Assembly (NCBI GenBank): GCA_903921785.1
Contig: CAIXRH010000199.1
Coordinates: 1-64,000 of the forward strand
Length of the DNA stretch: 64,000 nt
Direction of reading: 5' to 3'
Source: an uncultured Pseudomonadota bacterium
GTDB taxonomy: Bacteria; Myxococcota_A; UBA796; SXON01
Positions within the stretch are counted from its first letter, which is position 1; each line of letters begins with the position of its first letter. The translations under genes and the position numbers were made by a program. Below are positions 7,415-15,438 of the stretch, in pieces. Below the pieces are notes generated by a model. It made no database searches. It was given only the letters and a program-made list of their open reading frames with translations, and was not told the DNA's origin.

Positions 7415-8424
7415 CCCCCCGCCGGGTGCTCGTCCTCCGCTTCGGCGCCTACGGCGACGTGCTCCTCACCGCCGCGGCGGTCGCGGCGCTCCGTCGGGCG
7501 CTGCCCGACGCGCGCATCGCCTTCGGGGTGCGCGCGGAGCTCGCGGAGGCGGTCCGCCACCACCCCGGCGTGGACGAACTCCTCGTCGTGGAGCCGGGCG
7601 AAGGGGTGTGGAGCTACGCCAGCAAGGTGCGCGCCTTCGCCCCGGAGGCGGTGCTCGACCTCCACGGGCGCCTCCGGAGCGTGGCCCTCCGGGTCTTGCT
7701 GTTTCCCCTCCCCTTCGTGGCCGTCTCCCAGCGGAGCCTCTGGGAGCGCGTGCGGGTGGCGCTCGGCGGAAAGCCGCGGCCGACGGTCTCGCTGCTCGCG
7801 CGCTTCCAGGACGCGGTGGCGAGGCTGCTCGGGCGCGTCGTTCCCGCGGAGCCGCGCGCGGCATTCTCCTCCCCAGAGGCCGAGGATCGCGCGGCGGCGC
7901 TGCTCGCGGCCGCGGGCGTCGCCGGGGACCGGCCGCTGCTCGGGCTCTCGCCCGGCGCCAACTGGGCGACGAAGCGCTGGCCCGCAGAGCGGTACGCCGA
8001 GGTGGCACGGCTCGCGCTCGCGGAGGGCTGGGCCGTGGCGGTCGTGGGGAGCGCGGCGGAGGCGGCGCTCTGCGCCGAGGTCTGCGCCGCCGCCCCGGGC
8101 GCCGCGGACCTCGGCGGCCGCGTGGACCTCGCCACGCTCCCGGGGTTCGTGTCCCGGTGCGCCGCCTTCGTGAGCAACGACAGCGGCCCGACCCACCTCG
8201 CGCTCGGGCTGGGGGTGCCGACGGTCGCGGTCTTCGGCTCCACGGACCCGGCCGCGGTGGGGGTGCCGGAGGCCGCGGTAGCCCGGGTCGCAGTGGACTG
8301 TGGGCCGTGTTCGTTCCATGGGCGGCGGAGCTGCCCCCGCGGGGATCTGCGCTGCCTCACGGAGGTGAGCGCCGCGGCCGTGTGGGCGCGTCTGGCCTCG
8401 AGAACCGCCGCCACGGACCGGTGA
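7411..8424 (+). CDS. Glycosyltransferase family 9 (heptosyltransferase-like)
   Basis: A 337-residue GT-B enzyme. The N-terminus VLVLRFGAYGDVLLTAAAV is the family's first Rossmann strand and loop. The C-terminal domain has SPGANWATKRWP and SNDSGPTHLALGLGVPTVAV, the donor-binding motif of ADP-heptose transferases. A final Cys cluster (DCGPCSFHGRRSCP and a later Cys) matches the WaaC/WaaF type. The expected role is transfer of heptose or another sugar to lipid A core or a surface glycan on the cytoplasmic face. No other LPS genes flank it, so donor and acceptor are unproved. Confidence 0.85.
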   Translation: MTPRRVLVLRFGAYGDVLLTAAAVAALRRALPDARIAFGVRAELAEAVRHHPGVDELLVVEPGEGVWSYASKVRAFAPEAVLDLHGRLRSVALRVLLFPLPFVAVSQRSLWERVRVALGGKPRPTVSLLARFQDAVARLLGRVVPAEPRAAFSSPEAEDRAAALLAAAGVAGDRPLLGLSPGANWATKRWPAERYAEVARLALAEGWAVAVVGSAAEAALCAEVCAAAPGAADLGGRVDLATLPGFVSRCAAFVSNDSGPTHLALGLGVPTVAVFGSTDPAAVGVPEAAVARVAVDCGPCSFHGRRSCPRGDLRCLTEVSAAAVWARLASRTAATDR

Positions 8425-8453
8425 CGGGGGCGTTGGGGAGGCGCCCGAGGCCC

Positions 8454-8540
8454 GACCTCGCCATTCTGGCCGACCGTGGCCCCTCGACCGCGGCGCCGGC
8501 CGGGGGGCAGGCCGGTGTCGCGCCTCCAGCCCCTCGACAC
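8454..8540 (-). repeat. Dispersed intergenic repeat, copy C
   Basis: Read on the minus strand: GGGGCTGGAGGCGCGACACC, TGCCCCCCGG, CGCGGTCGAGGGGCC and CCAGAATGGCGAGGTCGGG. It is the closest relative of copy E, with similarity over about 90 bases. It lies between GT9 and the next lipoprotein. Confidence 0.65.
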
Positions 8541-8563
8541 CCCTCCCCCTCCGCCCCGAACGT

Positions 8564-8593
8564 TTGCGGTGGACCGCCAGAGTCTGGTACCGT
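8564..8593 (+). promoter_or_regulatory. Candidate promoter of the 8600 lipoprotein gene
   Basis: A TTGCGG -35 (8564-8569), an 18-base spacer and a TACCGT -10 (8588-8593). The start codon is only seven bases past the -10, so the transcript would be leaderless. The same -10 hexamer occurs before the gene at 57965. Confidence 0.4.
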
Positions 8594-8599
8594 CGCCAG

Positions 8600-9070
8600 A
8601 TGCGCACCTTCGCCTTCGCCGCCCTCCTCGCGACCACCGCCTGCGCCGACGCCCCCGTGGTGGACGACAAGCCGCGGGGGGACGACCCCGCTGACACCGG
8701 GGATACCGCGGAGAGCGCTGAGCCCGTCAGCAACGCCGGGGAGTACGTAGGAACCGTCGAAGGACTCTACAGCTGGGGCGGCGGGCAGACCTCTGATTGT
8801 CCCGGCGACGCGAGCCTCACCCTCGCCGAGGACAAGACCTTCACCGGCACCGCGACCTGCACGTCCACGATGTGGGGCACGCTCGACGGACCGCTGGAAG
8901 GGAGCGTGGAAACCGGCGTGGTGACCGGGAACTGGACCGTGTACTTCCAACCGGACACGGTTCCCCAGGAGCTCACCGGCTCGGTCGCCGACGGCACGTT
9001 CCGCGTCACGACCGACTACACCAACGACTACGGCAGCTTCTCCTCGACGATCGTGCTCACGAAGCCGTGA
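8600..9070 (+). CDS. Lipoprotein with Asp/Thr-rich linker
   Basis: A 156-residue lipoprotein. It has the only conventional short signal in this area, MRTFAFAALLATTAC, with an Arg at position 2 and lipobox TTAC. Residues 16-47 form an acidic Asp/Thr/Gly/Pro linker (GDDPADTGDTAESAEP). The rest is probably a single beta-sandwich or lipocalin-like domain with alternating Thr/Val strands and two cysteines. The family is not recognised. It is convergent with the LolC/E-like gene, and the two stops meet in the palindrome TGAGCTCA. Confidence 0.75.
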   Translation: MRTFAFAALLATTACADAPVVDDKPRGDDPADTGDTAESAEPVSNAGEYVGTVEGLYSWGGGQTSDCPGDASLTLAEDKTFTGTATCTSTMWGTLDGPLEGSVETGVVTGNWTVYFQPDTVPQELTGSVADGTFRVTTDYTNDYGSFSSTIVLTKP

Positions 9071-9072
9071 GC

Positions 9073-10377
9073 TCAGTCGTAGCGCAGCGCGTCCGTCGGC
9101 TGGGTGTTCGCCGCTCGGGACGCCGGGTAGAGCGTGGCCACCAGGCAGATCACCAACGCCCCGATCGCCACGCCCACGACCAGCCACGGCTGCACCAGGA
9201 CGGGTAGGGAATCCAGGTAGTAGACGTTGTTGTCGAGCGGGAACTGGTACTTCGCGAGCCCCCAGCACGCGGCGAGCCCCACGAGGACGCCGGACACCGT
9301 GCCGACCAGCCCCACCGCGGCGCCTTCGAGGATGAAGACCCGACGGATCATCGTGGAGGAAGCGCCCATCGCCTTGAGGATGGCGATCTCCCGCCCGCGG
9401 GTGATCACCATCACCACGAGGTTGGTGACGATGCCGAGCGCCGCCACCGTGACGATCTGCGCGAGGATGAGCAACATCACCCACTTCTGGAGCGTGAGCG
9501 CGCGGAACAGGCCCTCATTGGCGGTGAGCCAGTTGTCCACCTTGAAGCTACTCCCGAGGCTGTTCGAGAGCGTGGTGGAGATCGGCACCGCGTCCCACAC
9601 CCGGTCCTCCTCCAGCCGCGCTTCGACCGTGGTGACCTTGGTGCCCAACTGGGAGAAGTCCTGGGCGTCCGCCAGGGTGACGTAGGCGTACTTGGTGTCG
9701 AACTCGTACATCCCGGTGTGGACGAGCGCGCAGACCCGAAACGCCCGAACGGCCGGGGTGGCGAGGCCGAAGGCGGAGGCCCCGGTGTCGAGCGGGTTGA
9801 CCACGAAGACCTTGCTGCCGACGTAGACCCGGAGTTGGTCGGCGAGGCCATCCCCGAGGATCACCCCGGGGATCACGTCAGTGTCGTCGAGGTCCTGGGT
9901 GACGGCGGGCTCTGGCGCGTGCAGCCGCTCGATCACCGCCACCCGATCTTCCCGGGTGACCAGCTCGCCGCGAGGCCCAACCACCAGCCCAGCCGCGAGG
10001 TCCGTGACCGGCAGCACCCGCGCCGGATCGACGCCGCGGAGCACCGCACCGGAGCGCCCGTACGTGCTCATCAGCATCACGTCGGCGCTGGTGAACGGGG
10101 CCGCGGCGATCACGCCTTTCTCCGCGCTGACCTTGGCGATCACCGCATCGGGGTCCGCGAGCGGGCCGTCGGCGGCCTTCACCACCACGTGCGCCTGGTT
10201 GCCGAGGATCTTCGTCCGTAGATCGGTGGCGAAGCCCTCGTTGACCGAGGTGACCACGATGAGCACCGCCACCCCGAGGGTGACCCCGATCACCGAGAGG
10301 ACCGCGATGAGCGACACCCCGGCTTCGTGGCGCCGGGAGCGCAGGTGGCGGGCGGCGATGAGGAGCTCGAAGTCCAT
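9073..10377 (-). CDS. lolC: LolC/LolE-family ABC transporter permease
   Basis: A 434-residue MacB/FtsX-type permease: one N-terminal transmembrane helix at about residues 20-42, a periplasmic domain of about 250 residues, then three C-terminal helices. The start MDFELLIAARHLRSRR and the post-helix motif MVITRGREIAILKAMGAS are typical of lipoprotein-releasing permeases. With LolD it would lift outer-membrane lipoproteins from the inner membrane, which fits the many lipoproteins nearby. No LolD ATPase gene is beside it. Whether it is LolC, LolE or a homodimeric LolF type cannot be decided. It follows the nnr gene after 85 bases. Confidence 0.85.
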   Translation of the reverse strand: MDFELLIAARHLRSRRHEAGVSLIAVLSVIGVTLGVAVLIVVTSVNEGFATDLRTKILGNQAHVVVKAADGPLADPDAVIAKVSAEKGVIAAAPFTSADVMLMSTYGRSGAVLRGVDPARVLPVTDLAAGLVVGPRGELVTREDRVAVIERLHAPEPAVTQDLDDTDVIPGVILGDGLADQLRVYVGSKVFVVNPLDTGASAFGLATPAVRAFRVCALVHTGMYEFDTKYAYVTLADAQDFSQLGTKVTTVEARLEEDRVWDAVPISTTLSNSLGSSFKVDNWLTANEGLFRALTLQKWVMLLILAQIVTVAALGIVTNLVVMVITRGREIAILKAMGASSTMIRRVFILEGAAVGLVGTVSGVLVGLAACWGLAKYQFPLDNNVYYLDSLPVLVQPWLVVGVAIGALVICLVATLYPASRAANTQPTDALRYD

Positions 10378-10462
10378 GGGGCGCGGGCCCCTAACCCTTC
10401 GGGGGGGTGGCGGCGTGCGAAGCGCCGTCGCCACCGGTCAAGCCGCCGCGCCCGCTCCGCCG

Positions 10463-11872
10463 TCAACTCGCGGAGGAAGCCGCCCGGATCATCGGCACCC
10501 GATCCGCGATCTCTCGCGCCGTCGCCCCCACCGGCAACCCCCGCGCTGCCTCCTGGTGCAGCCACGCGGCCGCCAGCGCCACCGCCTCCACCTCGGCGCG
10601 GCCCCACGGCGTGCTCCCCCGCCCGTGGGCGTGGTTGGCGAGGAGGGCGCCGCAGAGGCCGGCGAGCACGTCCCCCGAGCCGCCGGTGCCGAGCGTGGGG
10701 TTCGCGCCGGAGAGGATCGCGAGGGGCTCCCCGGAGATCACCGGGCAGGCGCCCTTGTAGATCACCGCGCCGATCGCCCCGAGGCGGCGGGTGGTGGCGA
10801 GGCGGTCGGCTTCGAGGGTGCGCCAGTCGTCGCCGAGGAGCGCAGCGGCTTCGCCCGCGTGGGGGGTGATGAGCCGCGGGCGCTTGGAGGCCCGGGGGTC
10901 GACGAGCGCGCGGAGGCCGTCTGCGTCGAAGACCGCGGGGGCCTCGACCTCCTCCCAGAGGCGGCGCACCTCGGCGTCGGCGGCGCGACCGAGGCCGGGG
11001 CCGACCACCAGGGCGTCGTACGCCGGGGCAGCGCCCGGCTCGGCGACCATCACCTCGGGCGCCAGCGCGCCCAGCCGCGGCCACGCTTCCCGCTCGATGA
11101 GCAGCGTGACCAGCCCGGCCCCGCCCCGGAGCGCCCCGTGGCACGCGAGCACCGCCGCCCCCGCCTTCTCCAGGCTCCCCGCCCGCACGGCGACGTGCCC
11201 GCGGCGCCACTTGTTCGCGTCCGCCGGCATGGGCGGCAACCACGGCCGCGTGGCGACGTGGATGGCCTCCGGCGGCGTGCCCTTCCACTCCAGGCCGATG
11301 TCGACGAGGGCGAAGGGCACGGCGCTGGTGAAGCAGAACGGCTTGAGCCGGCCGATCGTGACCACGAAGGCCGGCGCGGGGAACGCGCCGACGCGAGCGC
11401 CGGTGTCGGCGTCGATGCCCGTGGGGACGTCGATCGCCACCACGGGGGCGCCGTGAAGCTCGGGGAGCGGGGGGAGCTCCAGGGGCGGGCGTTGGCCAGT
11501 GCCGAGCACAGCGTCGAGCACCAGCTCGGGCGCCGGCTCCGGGCCCACCAGGCCGAGGCGCTCCGCCACATGGTGCATCGTCACACACTCCGGCGAGCGC
11601 GGCGGCGCCACCGCCACGCACCGAACCGGCCAGCCGCGGAGCGCGAGGTGCCGCGCGACGGCGTAGCCATCGCCTCCGTTGTTCCCCGGGCCGCAGAGCA
11701 CCAACGTGCGCGGCGGGGCGGCCCGCGTCCACCACGCCACGATCGCGTCGGCGACGCCGTGGGCGGCGTGCTCCATCAGCACGGGCGACGGGATGCCCAC
11801 GCCGTTGATCAACGCCGCGTCCAGCGCCCGGACGGCGGCCGCGCGGGAGACGGGCCGGCCGGTACGCTCCAT
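10463..11872 (-). CDS. nnr: Bifunctional NAD(P)HX epimerase / NAD(P)HX dehydratase
   Basis: A 469-residue metabolite-repair enzyme. The N-terminal YjeF_N epimerase domain (about 1-210) has GPGNNGGDGYAVARHL and DVPTGIDADTG. The C-terminal ribokinase-like dehydratase domain carries ITPHAGEAA and the nucleotide-binding GTGGSGDVLAGLCGALLA. The enzyme re-forms NAD(P)H from its hydrated derivative at the cost of ADP or ATP. The ATG overlaps the pdxJ stop by one base (TGATG). In many deltaproteobacteria pdxJ and nnr follow glmM, often with acpS between them; acpS is absent here. Confidence 0.93.
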   Translation of the reverse strand: MERTGRPVSRAAAVRALDAALINGVGIPSPVLMEHAAHGVADAIVAWWTRAAPPRTLVLCGPGNNGGDGYAVARHLALRGWPVRCVAVAPPRSPECVTMHHVAERLGLVGPEPAPELVLDAVLGTGQRPPLELPPLPELHGAPVVAIDVPTGIDADTGARVGAFPAPAFVVTIGRLKPFCFTSAVPFALVDIGLEWKGTPPEAIHVATRPWLPPMPADANKWRRGHVAVRAGSLEKAGAAVLACHGALRGGAGLVTLLIEREAWPRLGALAPEVMVAEPGAAPAYDALVVGPGLGRAADAEVRRLWEEVEAPAVFDADGLRALVDPRASKRPRLITPHAGEAAALLGDDWRTLEADRLATTRRLGAIGAVIYKGACPVISGEPLAILSGANPTLGTGGSGDVLAGLCGALLANHAHGRGSTPWGRAEVEAVALAAAWLHQEAARGLPVGATAREIADRVPMIRAASSAS

Positions 11873-12579
11873 CAGGCGAGCAGCTCCAGGTACCGACGGA
11901 TGCTCGCTTCGAGCCCAAGGAAGACCGCGTCGGCGATGAGCGCGTGGCCGATGTTGTACTCCTCGATCTCCGGGGCGGCGACGACGAGGTCGCGGAGGTT
12001 CTGGAGGTTCAGGCCGTGCCCGGCGGCGACGGAGAGCCCGGCGGCCCGGGCGCGCGCGGTCGCGCGGGCGAGGCGGAGGAGCTCGCTTCGATCCCCGGTC
12101 TCCGACCAGCGGGCGGTGTTGAGCTCCACCATGTCCACCCCGGCGACGCCCGACCCATCGACCTGCTGGTCGTCGGGATCGATGAACAACGACACGTGGA
12201 TGCCCGCGGCGCCCAGGCGCTTCGCAAACGCAGCCACCTCCGCGGCCTGCCCGGCCACGTCGAGCCCGCCCTCGGTGGTGACCTCGCCCGGCCGCTCCGC
12301 CACCAGCGTGACCCGGTGCGGGCGAGACTCCAGGAGGATCGCCGCCATCTCCTCGGTGCAGGCGGCCTCCACGTTGAGCAGCGTCTGCACCGACTCGCGC
12401 ATCCGCCGCAGGTCGTGGTCCTGGATGTGGCGGCGGTCCCCGCGGATGTGCACGGTGATCTGCGCCGCGCCAGCGCGCTCCGCGATCAGCGCCGCCGCGA
12501 GCGGATCGGGGTAGCGAGCCTGCCGCGCCTGCCTCAGCGTGGCGACGTGGTCGACGTTGACTCCCAGGCGACGGATCAT
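11872..12579 (-). CDS. pdxJ: Pyridoxine 5'-phosphate synthase
   Basis: A 235-residue TIM-barrel enzyme of the DXP-dependent vitamin B6 route; it condenses 3-amino-2-oxopropyl phosphate with 1-deoxyxylulose 5-phosphate. Signatures are LGVNVDHVATLRQAR at the start, HIRGDRRHIQDHDL, VTLVAERPGE, ELNTARW, AGHGLN and EYNIGHALIADAVFLGL. The length is normal (E. coli 243). A GGGAG stands five bases before the ATG. It is coupled to the downstream nnr gene. The 232-base gap upstream holds copy D of the dispersed repeat. Confidence 0.96.
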   Translation of the reverse strand: MIRRLGVNVDHVATLRQARQARYPDPLAAALIAERAGAAQITVHIRGDRRHIQDHDLRRMRESVQTLLNVEAACTEEMAAILLESRPHRVTLVAERPGEVTTEGGLDVAGQAAEVAAFAKRLGAAGIHVSLFIDPDDQQVDGSGVAGVDMVELNTARWSETGDRSELLRLARATARARAAGLSVAAGHGLNLQNLRDLVVAAPEIEEYNIGHALIADAVFLGLEASIRRYLELLA

Positions 12580-12649
12580 GCGGGCTCCCGACACGCCCCA
12601 ATAGCCCCGCCGGAGGTTTTGGGCGATGGCCAGGGCCGGCCCGAGGGCC

Positions 12650-12710
12650 AGGCCGCGCCCACCGGCCGGCCCTGGCGGTCGAGGAGCCGCCGGGGCGAGA
12701 AGGGCGTGGC
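12650..12710 (+). repeat. Dispersed intergenic repeat, copy D
   Basis: The core CTGGCGGTCGAGGAGCCGCC begins at about 12671, followed by GGGCGAGAAGGGCG. It lies upstream of pdxJ in the opposite orientation. It is the most divergent copy in the 3' block (GAGAAGG instead of GAGAATGG). Confidence 0.5.
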
Positions 12711-12811
12711 GCGACGACCGGACCTCGCCGACGTTTGTCGTGGCTGGCCCACTTTGGGCTCGCGACGGTGGAGGAGGACCGGGAGGGAAGGGCAGGAATT
12801 CGGGTGTCGGC

Positions 12812-13891
12812 TCACTCCGCCGTCGCCGCCGCCTCTTCCAGGCTGGCCCAGGCGGCGAGCCCGGGGGTGACGTAGTCGGCCTCCGCGCGCCTCGCCCACT
12901 CGCCGAGGAGCACCAGCTCGTCCGAATCCAGCGCGTCGCCCACGGAGAGGGTGAGCACGAGGCTCCGGTCTTCGCCGTCGGCGGCGGCGGCCACCGCCTC
13001 ATTGAGGTGGATGAAGTAGGCGTCAACGTCGCCGGCGGTGTACGCGCAGGGCAGCTCCGGTGAAGGGCTCGTCGCGTACTCTTCCATGCACCGGGGGTCG
13101 CCGAAGCTCGGCACGATCGTGAGCGTGCCGCCCGGGTCCGGCGTGAGCCAATGCTGCACGTCCGACGTGCGCCAGGCGCGGAGCTTGCCCTCATCCCCGA
13201 GCGGCAGCTGCTGGTGGCAGTCGTTGGGGTCGGCGCACCCGTCGGCGTGGATCACGCTGTAGTCGCCCTCGTAGGTGGCGAGCGCCTCGGGCGCCATCGT
13301 GAGGGCGCAGGTGCCCACCGTCCCGCTGATGGTCTGGAAGCCGGCCGCCTGCGCCATCGCCATCCAGTCGCTGCCCGCGCAGACCCCCGAGATCGCCGAG
13401 GGGGACGCGAGACCGACCCCTTCGAAGGCCGCCCGCAACGTGGAGAGCCCCTCCATGCCGCCTGCGCACTGGCCCGCCGGGTCGGTGTAGGCCCCCACGC
13501 CGGTGCCGTCTTCGGCGTACACCGCGGGGCACGCGGAGGCCCAGTCGAAGAGCCCCGCCTGGGGGAGCGCCGCGTGGCCGGCCTGGACGCGGTCGGCGAG
13601 GGTCCGGAGCTCCTCGGGGCTGCCGTCGCCTGCGAGGTACTGAGCTTCGCCAACGAGGTACGCGAGCTCCGGCTCGTAGGTGAGCACCACGCCGTGGCGC
13701 CCCACCGCGCCTTCCAGCTCGCCGAGCCGCGACACATGCCGGGCGTACTTGTCCGGGCGGTCCTCCGGCGGGCCGGCGTCCTCCCCGAGGCCCTCGACGT
13801 GCACGCGGAACGCCAGCCGCACCACCCCGGGCGTGGGGGCCGTGTCACAGCCGCTCAGCGCGAGGAGTCCGAACAACAACGTGATCCGCAC
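12812..13891 (-). CDS. Lipoprotein of unknown function
   Basis: A 359-residue lipoprotein starting from a GTG at 13891 (VRITLLFGLLALSGC), which has AGGG upstream. A start at 13960 would add 23 residues that do not look like signal sequence. The mature protein is acidic, has several cysteines and contains HGVVLTYEPELAYLVGEAQYL-like and IHADGCADPNDCHQ segments. The spacing of His, Asp and Glu motifs vaguely recalls polysaccharide deacetylase or TIM-barrel hydrolase folds, but I cannot assign it. It follows the propeller-like lipoprotein gene at 13978-15300 by 86 bases, so they may be co-transcribed. Confidence 0.65.
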   Translation of the reverse strand: MRITLLFGLLALSGCDTAPTPGVVRLAFRVHVEGLGEDAGPPEDRPDKYARHVSRLGELEGAVGRHGVVLTYEPELAYLVGEAQYLAGDGSPEELRTLADRVQAGHAALPQAGLFDWASACPAVYAEDGTGVGAYTDPAGQCAGGMEGLSTLRAAFEGVGLASPSAISGVCAGSDWMAMAQAAGFQTISGTVGTCALTMAPEALATYEGDYSVIHADGCADPNDCHQQLPLGDEGKLRAWRTSDVQHWLTPDPGGTLTIVPSFGDPRCMEEYATSPSPELPCAYTAGDVDAYFIHLNEAVAAAADGEDRSLVLTLSVGDALDSDELVLLGEWARRAEADYVTPGLAAWASLEEAAATAE

Positions 13892-13977
13892 GGAACACCC
13901 TACCCCCGGTTGCGACCCGGCCGCAACCGCCGAGGACGGGACACCGGCATTTCGCCGCACCGCGCCGGCGTGGCGCC

Positions 13978-15300
13978 CTACTCCCCCGGCAGGACGTCCG
14001 TGCTGAAGATCATGTCCAGCGCGGAGAGGTAGGGTCCGTCATCGGCCTCCACCGTGAGCAGCTCCTGCTGCGCGTGATCGGCGGACCAGGCCCCGGTCTT
14101 CCCGGTCGGCGCGGCGTCCGGCAGATCGAGCACCCACAGGCCCGTGGGGTAGTCGCAGCGGTCGCCGAGGCAGCCGGAGTCGGAGACCAGCACCCGTCCG
14201 TCCGGCAGCGGGGTGATGTCGCGGGGGAAGCGGAGGACCCCTTGCGATTCGGGCAAGATCGCGTCGTAGAGGTAGACCGGTCCGTCGGCGTCCAGGCGCA
14301 GCACGGTCACCGAGCCGCCGCTGCCGAAGCCATAGTCGGGCCGGTCCGACGCGCCGAGCGACTGCGCGAACAGCACCCACCGCTCCCCGTCGGGCCGCTC
14401 GAGCGAGGCCACTCCGTGGGGCGTGTTCGCGAAGCTCTCCGTCCCCGTGGTCTCCGGGGGAAACTCCCAGAGCTGCGCCAAGGGGTCTTCGCGCCACAGG
14501 AGCACCTTCCCTCGCGACGACCCGCCCTCCTGCTCTTCGCCGGACTTCGTGTCGGGGAGGCTGCCCTTGACCGTCATCAACAGGGTCTCCTCCCCGTCGA
14601 TCTCCGCGCGGATGAGGCTGTTGACGCTCACGTAGACGTCCCAGTCCGGCGCGTGCTCGGCGTCAACCAGCCGGTTCACCACGGCGCAGGTCCCGTCCCG
14701 CGGGACGGTGAGGTCGACGAGGCGGTTGTTTCGCGAGTCGACCACCCACATCGACACGTCGGCGTCGGTCTCGTCGGTCACCCAGACAGTGTGCGCCATG
14801 CGGAGGGAGCAGTTCCACGCCTCGGCGGCGGTCGCCGCGGGATCGATGGCGCAGGGGTCCGCGGGATCGGGGCTGCACCCGGTCTCCGGGAATCCGCTGA
14901 AGTCCAGCCCGCGGACGCTCCAGCGCGTCGAGTGGTCCTCCCGGTCGACGCCGGCGAGGCGCGCGAGGAGGTCATCGCGGGCTTCGTCGTCGCCGTCGCC
15001 GCTGTCGAGGGCGGACCACGTGAAGTCGATCTCCTGGGCGCCGTCCGCGGCGTCGCGCACGCGGGACTCGAAGAGCAGGCAGTGGACGGGGTTCTCCGCG
15101 CCTTCGCACACCCCTGGATCGAGCTCGGACAGCGGGTAGCTGTCGGTGATCGTGTCGTCGCGCAGGTCGGCGATGACCCACTGGTTTCCCCGGAGGTCGC
15201 TGGAGAGGACGGTCGCCTCGGTGGGGCCCAGCGGGCGGTCGCAGCCCGGGAGGGCGAACAAAACCAGGATCCAAGCGCGGGCGCCCACAGGGGGGAGCAT
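13978..15300 (-). CDS. Propeller-like lipoprotein of unknown function
   Basis: A 440-residue lipoprotein: MLPPVGARAWILVLFALPGC, Cys at 20. The mature part repeats WVVDSRNNRLVDL, HGVASLERPDGERW, FPRDITPLPDGRVLVSDSG and GLWVLDLPDA, blade-like motifs typical of NHL or YVTN beta-propellers. These point to an extracytoplasmic propeller; partner and substrate are unknown. It is the probable first gene of a minus-strand pair with 12812-13891 and is divergent from the CotH-like gene at 15439. The 138-base gap between them holds a 27-base near-repeat of sequence at about 12758. Confidence 0.65.
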   Translation of the reverse strand: MLPPVGARAWILVLFALPGCDRPLGPTEATVLSSDLRGNQWVIADLRDDTITDSYPLSELDPGVCEGAENPVHCLLFESRVRDAADGAQEIDFTWSALDSGDGDDEARDDLLARLAGVDREDHSTRWSVRGLDFSGFPETGCSPDPADPCAIDPAATAAEAWNCSLRMAHTVWVTDETDADVSMWVVDSRNNRLVDLTVPRDGTCAVVNRLVDAEHAPDWDVYVSVNSLIRAEIDGEETLLMTVKGSLPDTKSGEEQEGGSSRGKVLLWREDPLAQLWEFPPETTGTESFANTPHGVASLERPDGERWVLFAQSLGASDRPDYGFGSGGSVTVLRLDADGPVYLYDAILPESQGVLRFPRDITPLPDGRVLVSDSGCLGDRCDYPTGLWVLDLPDAAPTGKTGAWSADHAQQELLTVEADDGPYLSALDMIFSTDVLPGE

Positions 15301-15438
15301 AGCCGGGCGGGGGCGGACGAGGGAGCGGCCTGGGAGCTCCGCGTAGCCCGCCGGCGCCGACGCCCGTCATGGCTCGCGAGGCTGGAGGAGGGCCGGGAGG
15401 TGGGACCACCCTTGGGACGACCACGATAGAGCGAACCG

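Noticed and set aside
9068-9075. TGAGCTCA at the convergent lipoprotein and LolC/E-like stops as another stop-enclosing hairpin
   Set aside because: An eight-base palindrome results simply from TGA facing TCA with GC between them; the flanks do not extend the stem.
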